Counted from the stretch's first letter, positions 1 through 9,381 are shown. The stretch is DNA of 46,462 nt from Listeria fleischmannii subsp. fleischmannii LU2006-1 (GCF_000344175.1 NZ_ALWW01000020.1:1-46462); one strand, 5' to 3'. The notes: generated from the sequence alone by a model not told the origin. Made by a program: numbers and translations.

Positions 1-480
<480 letters not shown>

Positions 481-718
481 TTAAAATGTAAATCGAATTT
501 GAATACTTATTCAACACCGTGAATAAGTTTCCTTAGCGTCACAAATTGACTTTGCTAGCTTCTTACTAGTTTTTTTGGAAACATCTTTTTGTTTCCTGTC
601 CTATGAATTGATTGGTGAAACATCTGTTTCATCGCTTTTTCATCTTCGTTCTGTTCAGTTTTCAAAGGTCATTCTTTCTTTCGTCTCATGCGCGTTTAAC
701 GCATCAGCAACGTTTATA
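481..718 (-). other. rRNA operon leader with hairpins, no gene
   Basis: This stretch lies between the rRNA promoter and the mature 16S end and has no credible protein gene. On the minus strand it contains short hairpins: GGAAAC/GTTTCC, TGAAAC/GTTTCA and, close to the 16S start, ACTTATTC/GAATAAGT. Such leader helices are typical of processed pre-rRNA; assigning them to RNase processing or antitermination is inference. Confidence 0.7.
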
Positions 719-747
719 AATATACCAACTTTTTATGCATTCGTCAA
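719..747 (-). promoter_or_regulatory. rRNA operon promoter (sigma-A)
   Basis: On the minus strand TTGACG (742-747) is followed after exactly 17 bases by TATATT (719-724). An A/T-rich tract lies just upstream, as expected for an UP-like element. It points at the 16S gene about 240 bases downstream, so it is the likely rrn promoter. Confidence 0.85.
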
Positions 748-822
748 TAGTTTTTCTTATTTTTTTTAAATTACTTGAAAAACAATTGAGATTTTGATGT
801 CTGGACGTTCTGTTACGCCCAT

Positions 823-1580
823 TTATGTGATGTATATTTGAACTCCTTTTTCTTCAAATTGTAGCTTTAAAACGGGATCAATTTCGCTTCCTGTAATAAT
901 ATAGGAGAGATCATCGAGTTCTGCATATTTGTATAGCGAGAGTCGGCCGAATTTTGTATGGTCGGTTACGAGGATGACTTCGTCTGCCGAATGAATCATT
1001 TGTTGTTTCGCGGGGACAAGATATTCGTCATAATGCATTAACCCTTTGTCGCTATCTAAAGCCGGAGTTGTTACGAATGCTTTGTGGACATGTAAATTGC
1101 GAAGGGTACCGCTTGTTATCATTCCATTTAAAATGTAGGTTTCAGGGTAGACAACGCCACCTGTTACAATGATTTTTGATTTTGAAAACGGAGAATAGAT
1201 GCGGCGTTAATGTCATTTGTGATAATTGTTAAATCTGAACGTGCCTTTAAGGCTTCAGCGATATGTCCGGTTGTTGTGCCGGCATCTAGAAGGATGGTGT
1301 CACCTTCTTCGACCATTTCCGCTGCATAAGTCGCAATTTTTTTCTTTTCTTCATAGCGGACTTCGCTTCTTTTTTTCCAATCGGGCTCTGAAACTACTTT
1401 TTCTTCTATCATAACGCCACCGTGAGTTCGCTTTAGCTTTTTGTCTTTTTCAAGTGCGGTTAAATCGCGACGGATGGTCGCCTCATGCACTTCAAAATGC
1501 CTGGCTAGTTCACTAACGGTAGCAATTTTGCGTGATCTTACATATTGAACAATTGCGCGTTTCCGTTCAATTGATAGCAT
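823..1580 (-). pseudogene. DeoR-family transcriptional regulator, frameshifted
   Basis: The N-terminal part carries a DeoR winged helix (residues 1-60: IERKRAIVQYV, then VSELARHFEVHEATIRRDL) followed by the sugar-phosphate sensor domain (LLDAGTTTGHIAEAL). The reading frame is lost at a TTTT run on the minus strand (1185-1188). After one base is restored the frame continues through SKIIVTGGVVYPE to the normal C terminus, giving 252 residues, the family length. The start at 1580 has an AAAGGAG site 5 bases upstream; the first possible methionine further upstream has none. It follows pgi behind an intrinsic terminator, so it may be read partly by readthrough. DeoR regulators usually sense phosphosugars; its target is not visible here. 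The break may be a sequence error. Confidence 0.85.
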
Positions 1581-1593
1581 TGTTTCTCCTTTC

Positions 1594-1626
1594 AAAAAAA
1601 AGAGCCCTTGCAAAACGCAAGGACTC
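1594..1626 (-). terminator. Intrinsic terminator after pgi
   Basis: On the minus strand GAGTCCTTGC-GTTTT-GCAAGGGCTC forms a 10-bp stem (one G-T pair) followed by eight Ts. It ends the pgi transcript and sits directly before the ribosome binding site of the DeoR-type gene. Confidence 0.85.
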
Positions 1627-1636
1627 CTTAAACATT

Positions 1637-2989
1637 TTAGTCGTTTAAGCGTTTTTCTAATTCTGCTTTTTTCTCTTCGTATCCAGGTTTCCCTAGTAAA
1701 GCAAACATATTCGCTTTATAAGCTTCAACACCTGGTTGGTCAAATGGGTTTACACCGTTTAGGTAACCGCTAATACCTACCGCTTTTTCAAAGAAGTAAA
1801 CAAGATATCCGAATGTATATGGATCAAGTTCCGGTACTTCTACAACAAAGTTAGGTACTTCGCCGTCTGTATGCGCAAGAAGTGTACCTTCAAAGGCCTT
1901 CGTATTAACAAAGTCAACTGTTTCACCTGCTAAATAGTTCAAGCCATCTAAATCTACTTCTTCTTTATTAATGGTTAAATTATGACGTGGCGTTTTCACC
2001 TTCACTACCGTTTCAAAAAGGTTGCGACGACCGTCTTGGATATATTGACCAAGTGAATGCAAGTCAGTGGAGAAGCTTGCGCTCGACGGATAAATTCCTT
2101 TTTGATCTTTTCCTTCACTTTCGCCAAACAATTGTTTCCACCACTCATTAAAATATTGCAAGCCTGGTTCATAACTAATTAAAAGTTCTGTTACCTTCCC
2201 TTTTCTATAGAGAACATTACGTGCTGCTGCATATTGATAAGCTAGATTTTCTTTTAAAGAAGGTTTTGCAAAATCTTTACTTGCCGCTTCAGCACCTTCC
2301 ATCATTTTTTGAATATCAACGCCACTTACTGCAATTGGAAGAAGTCCCACTGCTGTTAGTACGGAGAAACGTCCACCCACATCATCCGGAACCACGAAAG
2401 TTTCGTATCCTTCATTATCAGATAGCGTTTTAAGCGCACCCTTTGCTTTATCTGTTGTTGCGTAAATACGAGATTTAGCTTCTTCTTTTCCGTATTTTTT
2501 CTCTAAAAGTTCTTTGAAAACTCGGAATGCAATGGCAGGTTCTGTTGTTGTACCTGATTTAGAAATAACATTCACAGAGAAATCACGATCGCCTACTACT
2601 TCAATTAAATCGTGTAAATAGGTAGAACTAATGCTGTTTCCTGCAAAAAATACTTGCGGCGTTTTGCGGTCCGCTTTATCTAATACATTATAGAAAGAAT
2701 GGTTTAATGTTTCGATAGCAGCACGTGCGCCTAAATACGAGCCACCAATTCCGATAACGATTAAAACCTCTGAATCATTCTTAATTTTTTCTGCTGATTT
2801 CAAAATGCGTGCGAATTCTTCTTTATCATAATTGCTCGGCAAATCTACCCAACCAAGATAGTCACTTCCTGCGCCTGTACCATTATGCAACAAGTCATGC
2901 GCTGCTTTAACTGCAGGTTCCATGTACTCTAATTCACGTTCTTCAAAAAAACGCAGTGCTTTGGAATAATCAAAATTAATGTGTGTCAT
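1637..2989 (-). CDS. pgi: Glucose-6-phosphate isomerase
   Basis: Interconverts glucose 6-phosphate and fructose 6-phosphate in cytosolic glycolysis and gluconeogenesis. At 450 residues it has the usual length of the short Firmicute form. Visible family segments are [13 protein letters not shown] (about residue 79), the phosphate-binding [10 protein letters not shown] (about 143), and [11 protein letters not shown] (about 205). The C terminus ([13 protein letters not shown]) carries the conserved lysine. The start has a GGAGGGG site 6 bases upstream. It is transcribed alone or with the DeoR-type gene downstream, separated by a terminator. No feature is unusual. Confidence 0.97.
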   Translation of the reverse strand: MTHINFDYSKALRFFEERELEYMEPAVKAAHDLLHNGTGAGSDYLGWVDLPSNYDKEEFARILKSAEKIKNDSEVLIVIGIGGSYLGARAAIETLNHSFYNVLDKADRKTPQVFFAGNSISSTYLHDLIEVVGDRDFSVNVISKSGTTTEPAIAFRVFKELLEKKYGKEEAKSRIYATTDKAKGALKTLSDNEGYETFVVPDDVGGRFSVLTAVGLLPIAVSGVDIQKMMEGAEAASKDFAKPSLKENLAYQYAAARNVLYRKGKVTELLISYEPGLQYFNEWWKQLFGESEGKDQKGIYPSSASFSTDLHSLGQYIQDGRRNLFETVVKVKTPRHNLTINKEEVDLDGLNYLAGETVDFVNTKAFEGTLLAHTDGEVPNFVVEVPELDPYTFGYLVYFFEKAVGISGYLNGVNPFDQPGVEAYKANMFALLGKPGYEEKKAELEKRLND

Positions 2990-3063
2990 TATTTCCCCTC
3001 CAAAATTATAAATATTTCTGTTCTAACTTTACTGCAAAAAGTGAACTTTAGCAAGGAATGTCG

Positions 3064-3486
3064 CTAACTAACAGGAAACTCATTGAGGTGGTCATAAAGC
3101 ACACCTTTATCAAAAATCAGTTTATTTAACGGCGTTTTTTCAAGAGCAAGAAGCCCGTCAGCCGTAGGAATAGATAGCCACTTTACACGAAAAACACTTT
3201 CGTCATTAATAGGACGATTAAAATCACCAATTGCGGTTGCTTTGAACACAATTGTGCAAACATGCTCCCATTCTGTGCGACGCTCCCGGCAAAAAAGTAA
3301 ACTATCAATTGAAATTTCAACGTTTGTCTGTTGTTTGACTTTTTGAATTAAAGCTTCTTCCATTGTTTGATCTTTTTCAACTGTGCCCCCAGGAAATCCC
3401 CAAGAAAGATCACGTCTGCGAACTGCTAAAATTTCATCTTTTTTCTCATTATAGATAAACCCTTCAACTTGAATCGTCCTTTTCAT
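3064..3486 (-). CDS. Nudix-fold protein with degenerate Nudix box
   Basis: A 140-residue single-domain protein with the Nudix fold: an N-terminal strand, then WGFPGGTVEKDQTMEEAL where the Nudix box begins, and a C-terminal helix. Nudix hydrolases cleave nucleoside diphosphates linked to another moiety using the GX5EX7REUXEEXGU box. Here the helix that should read REUXEE reads QKVKQQTNV, so the metal-binding glutamates are replaced by glutamines. Hydrolase activity is therefore doubtful, and a ligand-binding or regulatory role is possible. It is monocistronic, with GGGAGG before the start. Substrate unknown. Confidence 0.8.
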   Translation of the reverse strand: MKRTIQVEGFIYNEKKDEILAVRRRDLSWGFPGGTVEKDQTMEEALIQKVKQQTNVEISIDSLLFCRERRTEWEHVCTIVFKATAIGDFNRPINDESVFRVKWLSIPTADGLLALEKTPLNKLIFDKGVLYDHLNEFPVS

Positions 3487-3669
3487 GGTATCCTCCCTTT
3501 TATTACAAATTATTTCATTGAATCAAATAGTCAAAAAATTAATTTACTGTATTCCACAAATTCACACTGACCATTAGTCAATTGATGCAATACTGCATAA
3601 AACGCGAATTATCTGACTTTTTAATCCAAAATTTCGGAAGCCTCTTAAAAAAGAAGTTTCCAAACCTTA

Positions 3670-4020
3670 TTATTTATCTGCTTTTTCAACCCACTCTTGT
3701 AATTTATCTCGCAGTGTGTTGAAGCCTTCATCAGCGCCTTTAGTATCTTTTTTCACTGGCGATTTTCTTTCTGGCTTCACTTCTTCTGTCGCACGAATTG
3801 AAAGGCTAATTTTATTATTCTCTTCATCTAAATCGAGAATTTTCACTTTTACTTCTTGACCGATTTCTAAAAAATCATGAATATCTTTTACAAAACCATG
3901 TGTGACTTCTGAAATGTGCACAAGCCCTTGGGTACTATCATCCAGCGCAACAAATGCACCGTATCCTTGAATGCCCGTTACTTTTCCAGTTATCACATCT
4001 CCTACTTGAAATGTACTCAT
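3670..4020 (-). CDS. yugI: S1 RNA-binding domain protein (YugI / general stress protein 13 family)
   Basis: The first 75 residues form one S1 RNA-binding domain: VGDVITGKVTGIQGYGAFV, then GLVHISEV and VKVKILDLDEENNKISLSI. A charged linker and a short helical tail follow, 116 residues in all. Members bind RNA or ribosomes; YugI of Bacillus is known as general stress protein 13. I chose the methionine at 4020 rather than an upstream one because the S1 domain begins immediately after it and AGGTG stands upstream. The gene stands alone, divergent from patB. Confidence 0.88.
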   Translation of the reverse strand: MSTFQVGDVITGKVTGIQGYGAFVALDDSTQGLVHISEVTHGFVKDIHDFLEIGQEVKVKILDLDEENNKISLSIRATEEVKPERKSPVKKDTKGADEGFNTLRDKLQEWVEKADK

Positions 4021-4143
4021 CCTAAAACACCTGCTTTCAAAATTACCGATAATGCACAATTATACCACTTGCTATACGTAACTACAATTATTCATTACTC
4101 AATCTTTTAAAGCGAAAGCTGATGCACCGTTAGCAAATTGTGA

Positions 4144-4158
4144 TACAATGACATTGTA
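4144..4158. promoter_or_regulatory. Perfect dyad upstream of patB (candidate operator)
   Basis: TACAATG-A-CATTGTA is a perfect 7-bp inverted repeat with a single central base, 37 bases before the patB start. The left arm includes a possible -10 (TACAAT). A repressor bound here would cover the transcription start region. The regulator is unknown. Confidence 0.45.
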
Positions 4159-4195
4159 AAATGAATACACGCTATACATAAAAGGAGGAACTACA

Positions 4196-5365
4196 ATGAG
4201 TCAATTTGATGAAGTCATTCCACGTCTTGGAACAAATTCCGAGAAGTGGGACGGAGCAGAAACTTTATTTGGGAAGAAAGACATTATCCCTATGTGGGTT
4301 GCGGATATGGACTTTAGGGCACCTGAGGCCGTTTTAAACGCTTTTGAAAAGCGTATTCAACACGGGATTTTTGGTTACACAAAAAGTGAAGCAAGTATGA
4401 CAAAAGCCGTTATCGAATGGAATAAAACGCGACATGACTTTCTTATAGATCCAGCTGCTATCCTTTTTAACTCAGCTGTTGTCCCTTCTATCTCGCTTGC
4501 TGTTCGGGCGCTCACAAAACCATCGGACAAAGTTTTAATGCACTCGCCTATTTACCCGCCGTTTTTTAAAGTAACAGGGAATGAGACGAAACGCGAAGTC
4601 GTTTTATCGCCATTAAAATTTACGGGTACGCGGTTAGAGATGGATTTTGCGGATATGGAACAAAAACTCGCAACAAATGATATTAAGTTATTTTTACTTT
4701 GTAATCCTCAAAATCCAGGCGGAATTTCTTGGAAAAAAGAAGAACTTACGAAGTTGGTCGATCTTTGCGAACGTTATAATGTGCCTATTGTTTCGGATGA
4801 AATTCATGCTGATTTGGTGGCCAAACATCTTGTTCACACACCGCTCGTGAAAGCGGCACCGCATTATAAAAATCAAATTATTACGCTTATGGCACCGACT
4901 AAAACGTTCAATTTGGCGGCTCTAAAAGTATCCTACTTAATTATTGATAATCCTGAATATCGTGCTAAATTTAATGAGTTACAACAATATGTTCATTCAC
5001 CAGGTATTAATGAATTTGGCCAAATTGCGCTAGAGGTGGCCTACAATGAAGGTAGTGCGTGGTTAGATGAACTTCGGGATTATATTTATGGGAATTTTGA
5101 ATACGTGAAGGAAGAGCTAAGAAAGAATTGCCCTGAAATTGGCGTAACCGAACTAGAGGCTACCTACTTAATGTGGTTAGATGCTAGGAAACTTAAGAAG
5201 AATGAAGCGACATTGTATCAAGATATTATTGATGCCGGTTGTGGGGTTCAAATGGGTTCCGGCTTTGGCGCTGTGGCGGATAAATTCATTCGGCTCAACA
5301 TTGCTTGTCCACGCGAAACTCTTCAAAAAGGAGTTCAAGCTCTTATTGCTGGGATTCAAAAATAA
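4196..5365 (+). CDS. patB: PLP-dependent C-S lyase / aminotransferase, PatB-MalY family
   Basis: Fold-type I pyridoxal-phosphate enzyme, 389 residues. Members cleave cystathionine or other cysteine conjugates to a thiol, pyruvate and ammonia (cystathionine beta-lyase, PatB, MalY). Family marks: MWVADMDFRAPEAV near the N terminus, LLCNPQNPGG (about 166), SDEIHADL (about 202) and APTKTFNLAALK (about 234), whose first lysine is the PLP-binding residue. The start follows AAAGGAGG by 7 bases. It is a single-gene unit with its own dyad upstream and a strong terminator after it. The natural substrate cannot be told from sequence. Confidence 0.9.
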   Translation: MSQFDEVIPRLGTNSEKWDGAETLFGKKDIIPMWVADMDFRAPEAVLNAFEKRIQHGIFGYTKSEASMTKAVIEWNKTRHDFLIDPAAILFNSAVVPSISLAVRALTKPSDKVLMHSPIYPPFFKVTGNETKREVVLSPLKFTGTRLEMDFADMEQKLATNDIKLFLLCNPQNPGGISWKKEELTKLVDLCERYNVPIVSDEIHADLVAKHLVHTPLVKAAPHYKNQIITLMAPTKTFNLAALKVSYLIIDNPEYRAKFNELQQYVHSPGINEFGQIALEVAYNEGSAWLDELRDYIYGNFEYVKEELRKNCPEIGVTELEATYLMWLDARKLKKNEATLYQDIIDAGCGVQMGSGFGAVADKFIRLNIACPRETLQKGVQALIAGIQK

Positions 5366-5370
5366 TAATG

Positions 5371-5406
5371 AAAAACCAGGCTTTGTCGAGGTCTGGTTTT
5401 TGTTTT
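5371..5406 (+). terminator. Intrinsic terminator after patB
   Basis: AAAAACCAG and CTGGTTTTT form a 9-bp stem followed by GTTTT. It lies 6 bases after the patB stop. Confidence 0.85.
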
Positions 5407-5434
5407 GGCAAATATCCGTTATCATTGTTATACT
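5405..5434 (+). promoter_or_regulatory. Promoter of the ABC transporter operon
   Basis: TTGGCA (5405-5410), an 18-base spacer and TATACT (5429-5434). The -35 overlaps the T-tail of the preceding terminator. A strong Shine-Dalgarno (AGGAGG, 5456-5461) follows with no ATG, GTG or TTG at proper distance, only ATA; the real gene starts 50 bases further on with its own site. Confidence 0.6.
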
Positions 5435-5511
5435 AAAATTGTAGTAGATTTATTAGGAGGAACGAAAATAACCGTTTTTTCTATATTTTTATAAAAGGAG
5501 TTGAAGATTTT

Positions 5512-6609
5512 ATGTTTTTAGGGCTACGTGAAATGCTCTATTCAAAATTACGATACATACTCGTGACAGGCATCATGGTTTTAATTATGTTGCTCTCACT
5601 CATTTTATCAGGTCTAGCAAATGGCCTCGCTTATGACAATGCTTCTGCTGTTTCGGATAATGGGGTGCCGTATTACGCCATCGCAAAAGACGCGCAGGGA
5701 AAAGTGTCACGCTCACTTTTTGATGAAAATGAGCTGGATAGCGTGAAAGAAGATAAAACAGTGAAAGATGCAGCTGTTCTTGGACAGTCAATGCAAACAC
5801 TAAAGCGCGAAAGTGATGAGAAAAAGTTTAGCATCGCCTTCTTCGCGATTCAACCCGGTACATTCCTTGACCCAAAAATTTCTTCTGGGAAAGGGCTCGA
5901 AGTCACAAAACCCGATGAAATCGTAGTAGATTCTTCTTTGAAAAAAGAGGGGATTAAGCTTGGGGACGTTTTAATGGACGACATGCTCAATAAGGAGCTG
6001 ACAATCGTTGGATTTACAGAAAACAAAAAGTACAGTCATGCGCCGGTCGTTTATATAAACATGCCAACTTGGCAGTCCATTAATCCGGTTTTATATCACC
6101 AAAAAATCCCACAAGTAAGTGCTATTGCGATTCAACCTAAAAATGAAACGGTAAGTTTATCGAACAAGAACCTCTCCGTTTTAACCCAAGCCGAATTTCT
6201 AGACCAGATTCCCGGATATTCTGCGGAGCAAATGACGCTTAATATGATGATTTATTTCTTAATTGTCATTGGCGGCTTCATTTTAACAGCTTTCTTCTAC
6301 GTGATGACGCTACAAAAAACAACCCAATTTGGTATTTTAAAAGCACTCGGCACAAAATCCAGTTATATTGCGGCGAGCGTTATTACTCAGGTTATTACCA
6401 TTTCTATTATTAGTATACTCATTAGTGTTGGCGTGACACTTTTACTACCTAATGTTTTACCTGAGGCGATGCCATTCCGGATTTCGAACTTTACTATCGG
6501 CTTATATAGCGTGATTTTCTTTGTTGTAGCACTCGTTGGTTCATTGCTTTCGATGTGGAAAATCAATAAAGTTGACGCACTTGATGCCATTCGCGGAGGT
6601 GACGAATAA
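5512..6609 (+). CDS. ABC transporter permease, MacB/DevC (FtsX) type
   Basis: A 365-residue membrane protein with a first transmembrane segment at about residues 12-37, a large extracytoplasmic domain (about 38-240) and three more segments near 245-350. This is the MacB/FtsX/DevC permease layout (type VII ABC system), which couples ATP hydrolysis to mechanical work or export of peptides or lipids, not import. The last segment is followed by the family-typical MWKINKVDALDAIRGG. AAAGGAG stands 11 bases before the start. The ATPase gene overlaps its stop by one base. No two-component genes are beside it, so the substrate is open. Confidence 0.88.
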   Translation: MFLGLREMLYSKLRYILVTGIMVLIMLLSLILSGLANGLAYDNASAVSDNGVPYYAIAKDAQGKVSRSLFDENELDSVKEDKTVKDAAVLGQSMQTLKRESDEKKFSIAFFAIQPGTFLDPKISSGKGLEVTKPDEIVVDSSLKKEGIKLGDVLMDDMLNKELTIVGFTENKKYSHAPVVYINMPTWQSINPVLYHQKIPQVSAIAIQPKNETVSLSNKNLSVLTQAEFLDQIPGYSAEQMTLNMMIYFLIVIGGFILTAFFYVMTLQKTTQFGILKALGTKSSYIAASVITQVITISIISILISVGVTLLLPNVLPEAMPFRISNFTIGLYSVIFFVVALVGSLLSMWKINKVDALDAIRGGDE

Positions 6610-7289
6610 TGCAACCTATTTTAAAATTTGAAGGGGTTACAAAAAACTATAAATCTGGCCCTACAACGATTCACGCTCTACGCGAAACGGATTTTGAAGC
6701 TAAAAGCGGCGAACTAATTGCAATCGTTGGCCCTAGTGGATCTGGTAAAAGTACATTTTTATCACTTGCAGGTGCCCTTTTATCGCCAACGGACGGCAAA
6801 ATTATTTTAAACGGTCAAGAAATTGGCCAATTAACGAAAAAAGAGCAGACACAAATTCGCCTGACTGAAATTGGTTTTATTTTCCAAGCCGCACATCTAG
6901 TCCCTTATCTTCGTGTGGTTGACCAAGTTCGCTTTATTGGTAACCAAGCTAAACAAAATAAAGATGAGGTCACAAAAAAGAGTGTCGACTTACTTAACCA
7001 TCTTGGACTCGAATCAAGGACAACCTTTTATCCAAAAGATTTATCTGGGGGGGAAAAGCAACGAGTTGCGATTGCCCGCTCCTTAATTAATTCACCGTCT
7101 ATCATCTTAGCGGATGAACCAACGGCAAGCTTAGATACCGAGCGAAGCCGCGAGGTTGTGGAGCTACTTAGAAAAGAAGTCGAAGGTACGGAACGCGCGG
7201 CGATTATGGTGACACATGATGAGCGAATGCTTGATTTATGTGATCATGTTTACCGAATGGAAGACGGGCGTTTGACGAAGGATAGATAA
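6609..7289 (+). CDS. ABC transporter ATP-binding protein, MacB/LolD/DevA type
   Basis: A 226-residue ATPase with Walker A GPSGSGKST (about 40-48), Q-loop FIFQAAHLVP, signature LSGGEKQR (about 139), Walker B IILADEP and the switch histidine in MVTHDERM. It powers the permease encoded just upstream, with which it shares one base (TAATG), so translation is coupled. The length and motifs are those of the LolD/MacB class. Function in export or membrane-stress tolerance is inferred from the family. Confidence 0.93.
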   Translation: MQPILKFEGVTKNYKSGPTTIHALRETDFEAKSGELIAIVGPSGSGKSTFLSLAGALLSPTDGKIILNGQEIGQLTKKEQTQIRLTEIGFIFQAAHLVPYLRVVDQVRFIGNQAKQNKDEVTKKSVDLLNHLGLESRTTFYPKDLSGGEKQRVAIARSLINSPSIILADEPTASLDTERSREVVELLRKEVEGTERAAIMVTHDERMLDLCDHVYRMEDGRLTKDR

Positions 7290-7290
7290 T

Positions 7291-7358
7291 AAAAAAGGCA
7301 GAAATCCAGTAAAGTCCATTTTTAAGATGGTACTCACACCGGCTTTCTGCTTTTTATT
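7291..7358 (+). terminator. Intrinsic terminator after the ABC operon, with nested hairpin
   Basis: GCAGAAA (7298-7304) pairs with TTTCTGC (7344-7350) followed by a T-rich tail. An inner arm CCAT/ATGG sits between, giving a long branched hairpin. The A-run on the other side would also let it act on the convergent PTS gene. Confidence 0.7.
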
Positions 7359-7478
7359 TTTCGAGAATAAGTATCATTCGTGTGTTTTTTAGAAAAACGA
7401 CAAAAAAAGTATAAACCTAACCATCCTAAAAATGTATGGACTAGATTTATACTCTTTTATTATTTTAAAGTAGTTATT

Positions 7479-7790
7479 TTATTTATTTTCTTCCAATAAT
7501 TTTAGTGCTTGCGCGTATACTGTTTCGCCGTCCATTTTCCCGTATGCTAGCATATCAATAACATCAACTGGAATTCGACCTGCTACTGCATCTTTCACAG
7601 TTTTTTCTTGGTAACGAACTTGTGGACCAAGCAGAACAACATCAGCATCCTTTACAACATCGTTAACTTCAGCGATTGAATAAGCAGCGATTTTAGCATC
7701 GTCACCTTTTGCTTCTGCTGCTTTTTCCATTTTTGTAACCAGTAAACTAGTGGACATTCCTGCCGCACAGATTAAAACGATATTTTTCAT
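7479..7790 (-). CDS. PTS system IIB component, lactose/cellobiose family (orphan)
   Basis: A 103-residue IIB domain. It begins VLICAAGMSTSLLV with the phosphorylated cysteine at residue 8, the mark of the lactose/chitobiose/cellobiose family, and keeps VVLLGPQVRYQ. IIB takes a phosphate from IIA and passes it to the sugar bound by IIC. No IIA or IIC gene is next to it, so it either works with components encoded elsewhere or has a regulatory role. GGAAG precedes the start. The promoter and a cre-like site upstream suggest carbon catabolite control. Confidence 0.9.
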   Translation of the reverse strand: MKNIVLICAAGMSTSLLVTKMEKAAEAKGDDAKIAAYSIAEVNDVVKDADVVLLGPQVRYQEKTVKDAVAGRIPVDVIDMLAYGKMDGETVYAQALKLLEENK

Positions 7791-7837
7791 TCGAATTCTT
7801 CCTTTCTATATTAAACGGCTATAGTTGTAACACCCTC

Positions 7838-7881
7838 ATTATACAATAAGAAAAGGATTTTAAACAAGTAAACGTTATTAA
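7838..7881 (-). promoter_or_regulatory. Promoter of PTS IIB with cre-like site
   Basis: On the minus strand TTGTTT (7862-7867), an 18-base spacer and TATAAT (7838-7843). Immediately upstream, at 7867-7881, a sequence centred on AACGTTTAC resembles the CcpA site with two mismatches to consensus. The promoter is convincing; the CcpA site is tentative. Confidence 0.6.
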
Positions 7882-7935
7882 TGTGACAGCTTTTTAACAA
7901 AAATGCTGAAATTTTTAAAATAAACTAAAAATAGA

Positions 7936-7964
7936 TTGCACTTTTGAAGTAAAAGAGTGATAAT
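7936..7964 (+). promoter_or_regulatory. Promoter of the aspartokinase gene
   Basis: TTGCAC (7936-7941), a 17-base spacer and GATAAT (7959-7964), about 48 bases before the start codon. There is no room for a lysine riboswitch in between, so control by that route is excluded here. Confidence 0.7.
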
Positions 7965-8018
7965 AGACAGAAAATACCTAAATCTTAACCAAGATAACAT
8001 AAGACAGGAGTTGTATAC

Positions 8019-9380
8019 ATGAAAGTCGTTAAATTTGGAGGAAGTTCTCTTGCTTCCGGAATTCAACTGATGAAAGTATTAGATGTTGTAAAAAATGATG
8101 ATATGCGCAAAATCATTGTGGTTTCTGCGCCTGGAAAGCGATTTTCAGATGATACGAAGGTAACTGACCTTTTGATTGACTGTGCGGCAAAGGCTTTGCT
8201 TTTAGAAGATACGACCGAAATTTTTAATAAAATCATCTCGCGTTATCGTGATATTGTACTGGATACGGGTATGGATGACTCTGTTATTTCGGAAATCAGC
8301 GGGAATTTAACGGCCATTTTAAAATCAGATAAATCAAATCCTGATCAATTTATGGATAAAATGAAAGCTAGCGGCGAGGACAATAATGCGAAACTAGTTG
8401 CCGCGTTTTTTAACCACCAGGGCATAACTGCAACCTATGTTAACCCTAAAGATGCGGGACTTTTTGTAACTGAGGATCACGCAGGGGCACGTGTTTTACC
8501 GGAGTCCTATGATAATCTTTTCGCTTTGCGCGACTACTCAGGGCTTGTCATTTTTCCAGGGTTTTTCGGCTATACAAAGTCAGGCGAAATTTCTACCTTT
8601 TCCCGTAGTGGCTCGGATATAACAGGGGCAATTGTCGCAAACGGCGTGCAAGCTGAACTTTACGAAAACTTCACAGACGTGGATGCGGTTTTTGTTGTAA
8701 ACCCTGCTATTGTAAAAAAACCCCAACAAGTAGCTGAACTGACGTACCGAGAAATGCGTGAACTTTCTTATGCTGGCTTCTCTGTTTTTCATGATGAGGC
8801 GCTCATTCCAGCCTTCCGTGCGGGTATCCCCGTTCATATTAAAAATACAAACAATCCTGAAAGCACTGGAACACGTGTCATTCGAGAGCGTGATACGTCA
8901 AACGGACCCGTCGTTGGTATCGCAAGTGATGATGGTTTTTGTAGTATTTATATTAGTAAGTATTTAATGAACCGCGAAATTGGTTTTGGTCGACAAGTGC
9001 TTGAAATTTTAGAGCGAGCTGGCTTAAACTACGAGCATATGCCATCTGGAATTGATGATTTAACAATTATTTTACGAGAAAACCAACTTGATGCTACACT
9101 CGAAGCGAAATTAATCCACGAACTCACCCATAAATTAAATGCTGATTTCGTCTCCATTGAACGTAGCCTTTCTCTTATTATGATTGTAGGCGAAGCGATG
9201 CGACAAAATATTGGAACAACCTTCCGCGCTAGTCGTGCCTTGTCTAGTGCAAATGTCAATATTGAGATGATTAATCAAGGATCTTCTGAAGTGAGTATTA
9301 TGTTTGGTGTAAAAAAAGATGATGAACATAAAGCAGTGCAAGCCCTCTACCATGAATTTTTCCAAGAAATAGAGGTATAA
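8019..9380 (+). CDS. Aspartate kinase (ThrD/YclM type)
   Basis: Phosphorylates L-aspartate, the first step to lysine, threonine, methionine and diaminopimelate. The 453 residues start with the kinase signature VVKFGGSSLAS. The catalytic domain continues through FPGFFGYTKSGEISTFSRSGSD and the C terminus holds paired ACT domains (about 300-450; VGEAMRQNIGTTFRASRAL, NVNIEMINQGSSEVSIMF). Its insert and length fit the monofunctional aspartokinase III-like class represented by YclM of Bacillus, usually regulated by threonine or lysine through ACT domains. The site CAGGAG precedes the start. It is monocistronic. Confidence 0.92.
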   Translation: MKVVKFGGSSLASGIQLMKVLDVVKNDDMRKIIVVSAPGKRFSDDTKVTDLLIDCAAKALLLEDTTEIFNKIISRYRDIVLDTGMDDSVISEISGNLTAILKSDKSNPDQFMDKMKASGEDNNAKLVAAFFNHQGITATYVNPKDAGLFVTEDHAGARVLPESYDNLFALRDYSGLVIFPGFFGYTKSGEISTFSRSGSDITGAIVANGVQAELYENFTDVDAVFVVNPAIVKKPQQVAELTYREMRELSYAGFSVFHDEALIPAFRAGIPVHIKNTNNPESTGTRVIRERDTSNGPVVGIASDDGFCSIYISKYLMNREIGFGRQVLEILERAGLNYEHMPSGIDDLTIILRENQLDATLEAKLIHELTHKLNADFVSIERSLSLIMIVGEAMRQNIGTTFRASRALSSANVNIEMINQGSSEVSIMFGVKKDDEHKAVQALYHEFFQEIEV

Positions 9381-9381
9381 T

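Noticed and set aside
575-769. Plus-strand frame of 64 codons in the rRNA leader
   Set aside because: It runs antisense through the rrn leader and promoter, has no ribosome binding site and an unlikely composition.
1164-1613. Two separate DeoR-type genes (N-terminal and C-terminal halves)
   Set aside because: One added base in the TTTT run joins them into a normal 252-residue protein, so they are one broken gene.
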